From: an uncultured Eubacteriales bacterium
GTDB lineage: Bacteria; Bacillota; Clostridia; Christensenellales; UBA1242
Length of the DNA: 7,666 nucleotides
Reading direction: 5' to 3'
Assembly (NCBI GenBank): GCA_948949055.1
Contig: CARBWQ010000036.1
Span: forward strand, 1 to 7,666
Part shown: piece by piece, positions 6,157 through 7,666 of the stretch
Layout of the letters: every line of letters begins with the position of its first letter
How positions within the stretch are numbered: position 1 is the first letter of the stretch
Program-made: the position numbers and the translations under genes
The notes under the pieces: generated by a model
Databases searched by the model: none
What the model was told of the DNA's origin: nothing
Seen by the model: the letters and a program-made list of their open reading frames with translations, nothing else

Positions 6157-7666
6157 ATGAGCTCAGCATTAGTTGGTTGGATTGTATCACTGGTTTTCGT
6201 ATTAATTTTGGTGGGGGGATTCTTTGTTGGATTCTGGCGTGGTTTTAGACGCTCGACTGCAAATTTGATATTCTCTGTTATAGGAGTTATCGTTGCTTTC
6301 TTTGTTACTCCTATCATTACTAGGGCCATTCTTGGCATTCAGGTAGATTATGATGGAAGCAAGGTTGCTCTTCAAAATATAATTTATGAAATGCTTGTTT
6401 CAATTGGCGATGTTAGACAGATGGTTTCAACAAACGCAAACCTCGCTGTTTTGTTTAAGAATTTGCCAAGTGCAATTTTCAGCACAATAATTTTCATTTT
6501 TGTAACAATTGCAATTGAATTTGTTATTTACCTTATATACAAGATTTTCAATTTCGCTTTCATAAAAGGACCAAAAGGTGGTCGTTTGTTTGGAGGTCTT
6601 GTTGGAGTAGCAAAAGCTTTCATAGTTACAATAATTGCATTTATGCCTCTTGCTGGTCTTATCGGCCTTGCTAATAACCTTACTGACAGTAATGATTATA
6701 ATATCCAAACTGTTGCAGTGGCAGAAACTCAGGCAGAAGAAGGCAATGATAAGAGTAAAAAAAGTACAGGTCTTATTATAGATAAAGTTCCTGAAACTGC
6801 AATAATTGTTGTAAGGGGACTTGAAAATAACTTTTTAACTAAATGTAGTAGTCTTTTCGGACTTGATAATGCTATGTTTGATTATTACAGCAGTGTAAAA
6901 GTAGATGGTGGAAAGGTAAAAATTAGAAAAGAAATTGAAAATTTCTATGATGTAGCAGATTTTGGTTATCAAATCACAAAATATGAAGCAGATAAGATTA
7001 ATTATGAAGATATTAATTATGATAAGCTTTTAGATGCAGTTAAACAGCTTACAAGTTCTGATTTATATAAACATGTTATTTCTACTACAATAAGTGATAT
7101 CATTACCGATTATCAAAAATATTCATTCCTAGGTCCAAACTTTGCTTATAGCGATATTTTAGCTGATATAAGTCAAGGCTTATCAAAAACAGAAAATAAG
7201 GCAACTTATTTTAGAGATGATGTTTTAAATCTCATTAATAGTGTTAAAACTCTTGGACAAGCTGGCATTATCAATGATATCTTCGCACTTGAAAAGAAAT
7301 CTATTGATGCCGTTGCAAATGTACTGACAAATGATTCAAATATTGAAAGTTTTGAAAAGGGAATTAATGGCATTTTAAAATTAAATGTCATTCAAGATAG
7401 CGTTTCAAATGTTATGCAAAAGCTCGTAGACAAAATTTCAACTGATGTAGATAACATTGGAATAAACAGTAGTGACATGAGTGAAAATGATTGGAAAGAA
7501 GTTGCAAGGTCATTCACTCAAATAGTAAAAGATTTTGGTTCAATTTCATCTTCTGTTGATGTCGTAAATGTAATTGAAGATGCAACAATTCTTCTTGATA
7601 AAGAAAAAAATTATGATATACCATCCATTATCGTTATTATGGAAAATTTTAAAGTCATCATCGCGT
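6157..7666 (+). CDS. CvpA-like membrane protein with a long C-terminal extension, 3' end missing
   Basis: The frame runs uninterrupted from ATG 6157 to the end of the window: 503 codons with no stop. Four hydrophobic helices are visible at about residues 4-26, 36-60, 105-130 and 146-172. The motif GFWRGFRRS (25-33) between helices 1 and 2, and GGRLFGGLVGVAKAF (141-155) entering helix 4, match the CvpA (colicin V production) family pattern G..RG.R and GG..G..KG. CvpA proteins are usually about 160-180 residues. Here at least 331 further residues follow: a polar linker (about 174-208, QAEEGNDKSKK) and then a mostly helical soluble region. In that region, units of the type h..[VI]K.[LF] recur near residues 295, 363, 406 and 457, suggesting divergent helical repeats. 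Its own promoter and ribosome site precede it. The biochemical role is unknown. The CvpA assignment is by pattern recognition; a generic four-helix membrane protein is the alternative. Confidence 0.8.
   Translation, partial: MSSALVGWIVSLVFVLILVGGFFVGFWRGFRRSTANLIFSVIGVIVAFFVTPIITRAILGIQVDYDGSKVALQNIIYEMLVSIGDVRQMVSTNANLAVLFKNLPSAIFSTIIFIFVTIAIEFVIYLIYKIFNFAFIKGPKGGRLFGGLVGVAKAFIVTIIAFMPLAGLIGLANNLTDSNDYNIQTVAVAETQAEEGNDKSKKSTGLIIDKVPETAIIVVRGLENNFLTKCSSLFGLDNAMFDYYSSVKVDGGKVKIRKEIENFYDVADFGYQITKYEADKINYEDINYDKLLDAVKQLTSSDLYKHVISTTISDIITDYQKYSFLGPNFAYSDILADISQGLSKTENKATYFRDDVLNLINSVKTLGQAGIINDIFALEKKSIDAVANVLTNDSNIESFEKGINGILKLNVIQDSVSNVMQKLVDKISTDVDNIGINSSDMSENDWKEVARSFTQIVKDFGSISSSVDVVNVIEDATILLDKEKNYDIPSIIVIMENFKVIIA

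Noticed and set aside
6135..7391. Three - strand open frames opposite the CvpA-like gene (6135-6338, 6427-6708, 7206-7391)
   Set aside because: They are antisense to a long frame with its own promoter, ribosome site and membrane-protein pattern, and their translations show no family features.

Overview
The window comes from a low-GC bacterium, most likely an uncultured gut Bacillota (Clostridia-like) strict or facultative anaerobe. The grounds are the A/T-rich codons and intergenic DNA, strong AGGAG ribosome binding sites, a BspA-type leucine-rich-repeat surface protein, and a class III (oxygen-sensitive) ribonucleotide reductase with its activase. TGG encodes Trp and TGA is not read through, so the standard bacterial code fits. 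The placement is inferred from gene content only.

Layout. (1) 1-2532, + strand: the 3' part of a large surface or adhesion-type protein, with InlB-B-like repeats followed by BspA-type LRRs. It contains a module present in three close copies and one diverged copy. It ends at a strong terminator (2536-2566) that also works on the other strand. (2) 2690-3199, - strand: nrdG, the radical-SAM activase, converging on the LRR gene. (3) 3200-3467: a spacer whose core is about 94% A+T, with T-tracts spaced at about 11 bp and a 23-bp direct repeat, then a hairpin terminator for nrdD. (4) 3468-5792, - strand: nrdD, the anaerobic ribonucleoside-triphosphate reductase. The start is set at the second ATG of the open frame because the Shine-Dalgarno lies between the two ATGs. 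(5) 5793-6156: a divergent regulatory region holding two NrdR boxes 32 bp apart, candidate nrdD promoters, inverted repeats, and a good extended -10 promoter for the rightward gene. (6) 6157-7666, + strand: an open frame running off the window end. It encodes a CvpA-like four-helix membrane domain with a C-terminal extension of more than 330 residues.

How the genes work together. NrdG uses S-adenosylmethionine and a 4Fe-4S cluster to place a glycyl radical on NrdD, which then makes dNTPs without oxygen. The paired NrdR boxes upstream of nrdD imply that the (d)ATP-sensing repressor NrdR, encoded elsewhere, controls it. The LRR protein and the CvpA-like protein have no visible functional link to nucleotide reduction. 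I see no phage, IS, CRISPR, tRNA or rRNA in the window. The least understood items are the large CvpA-like protein and the A/T-rich phased spacer between nrdD and nrdG.
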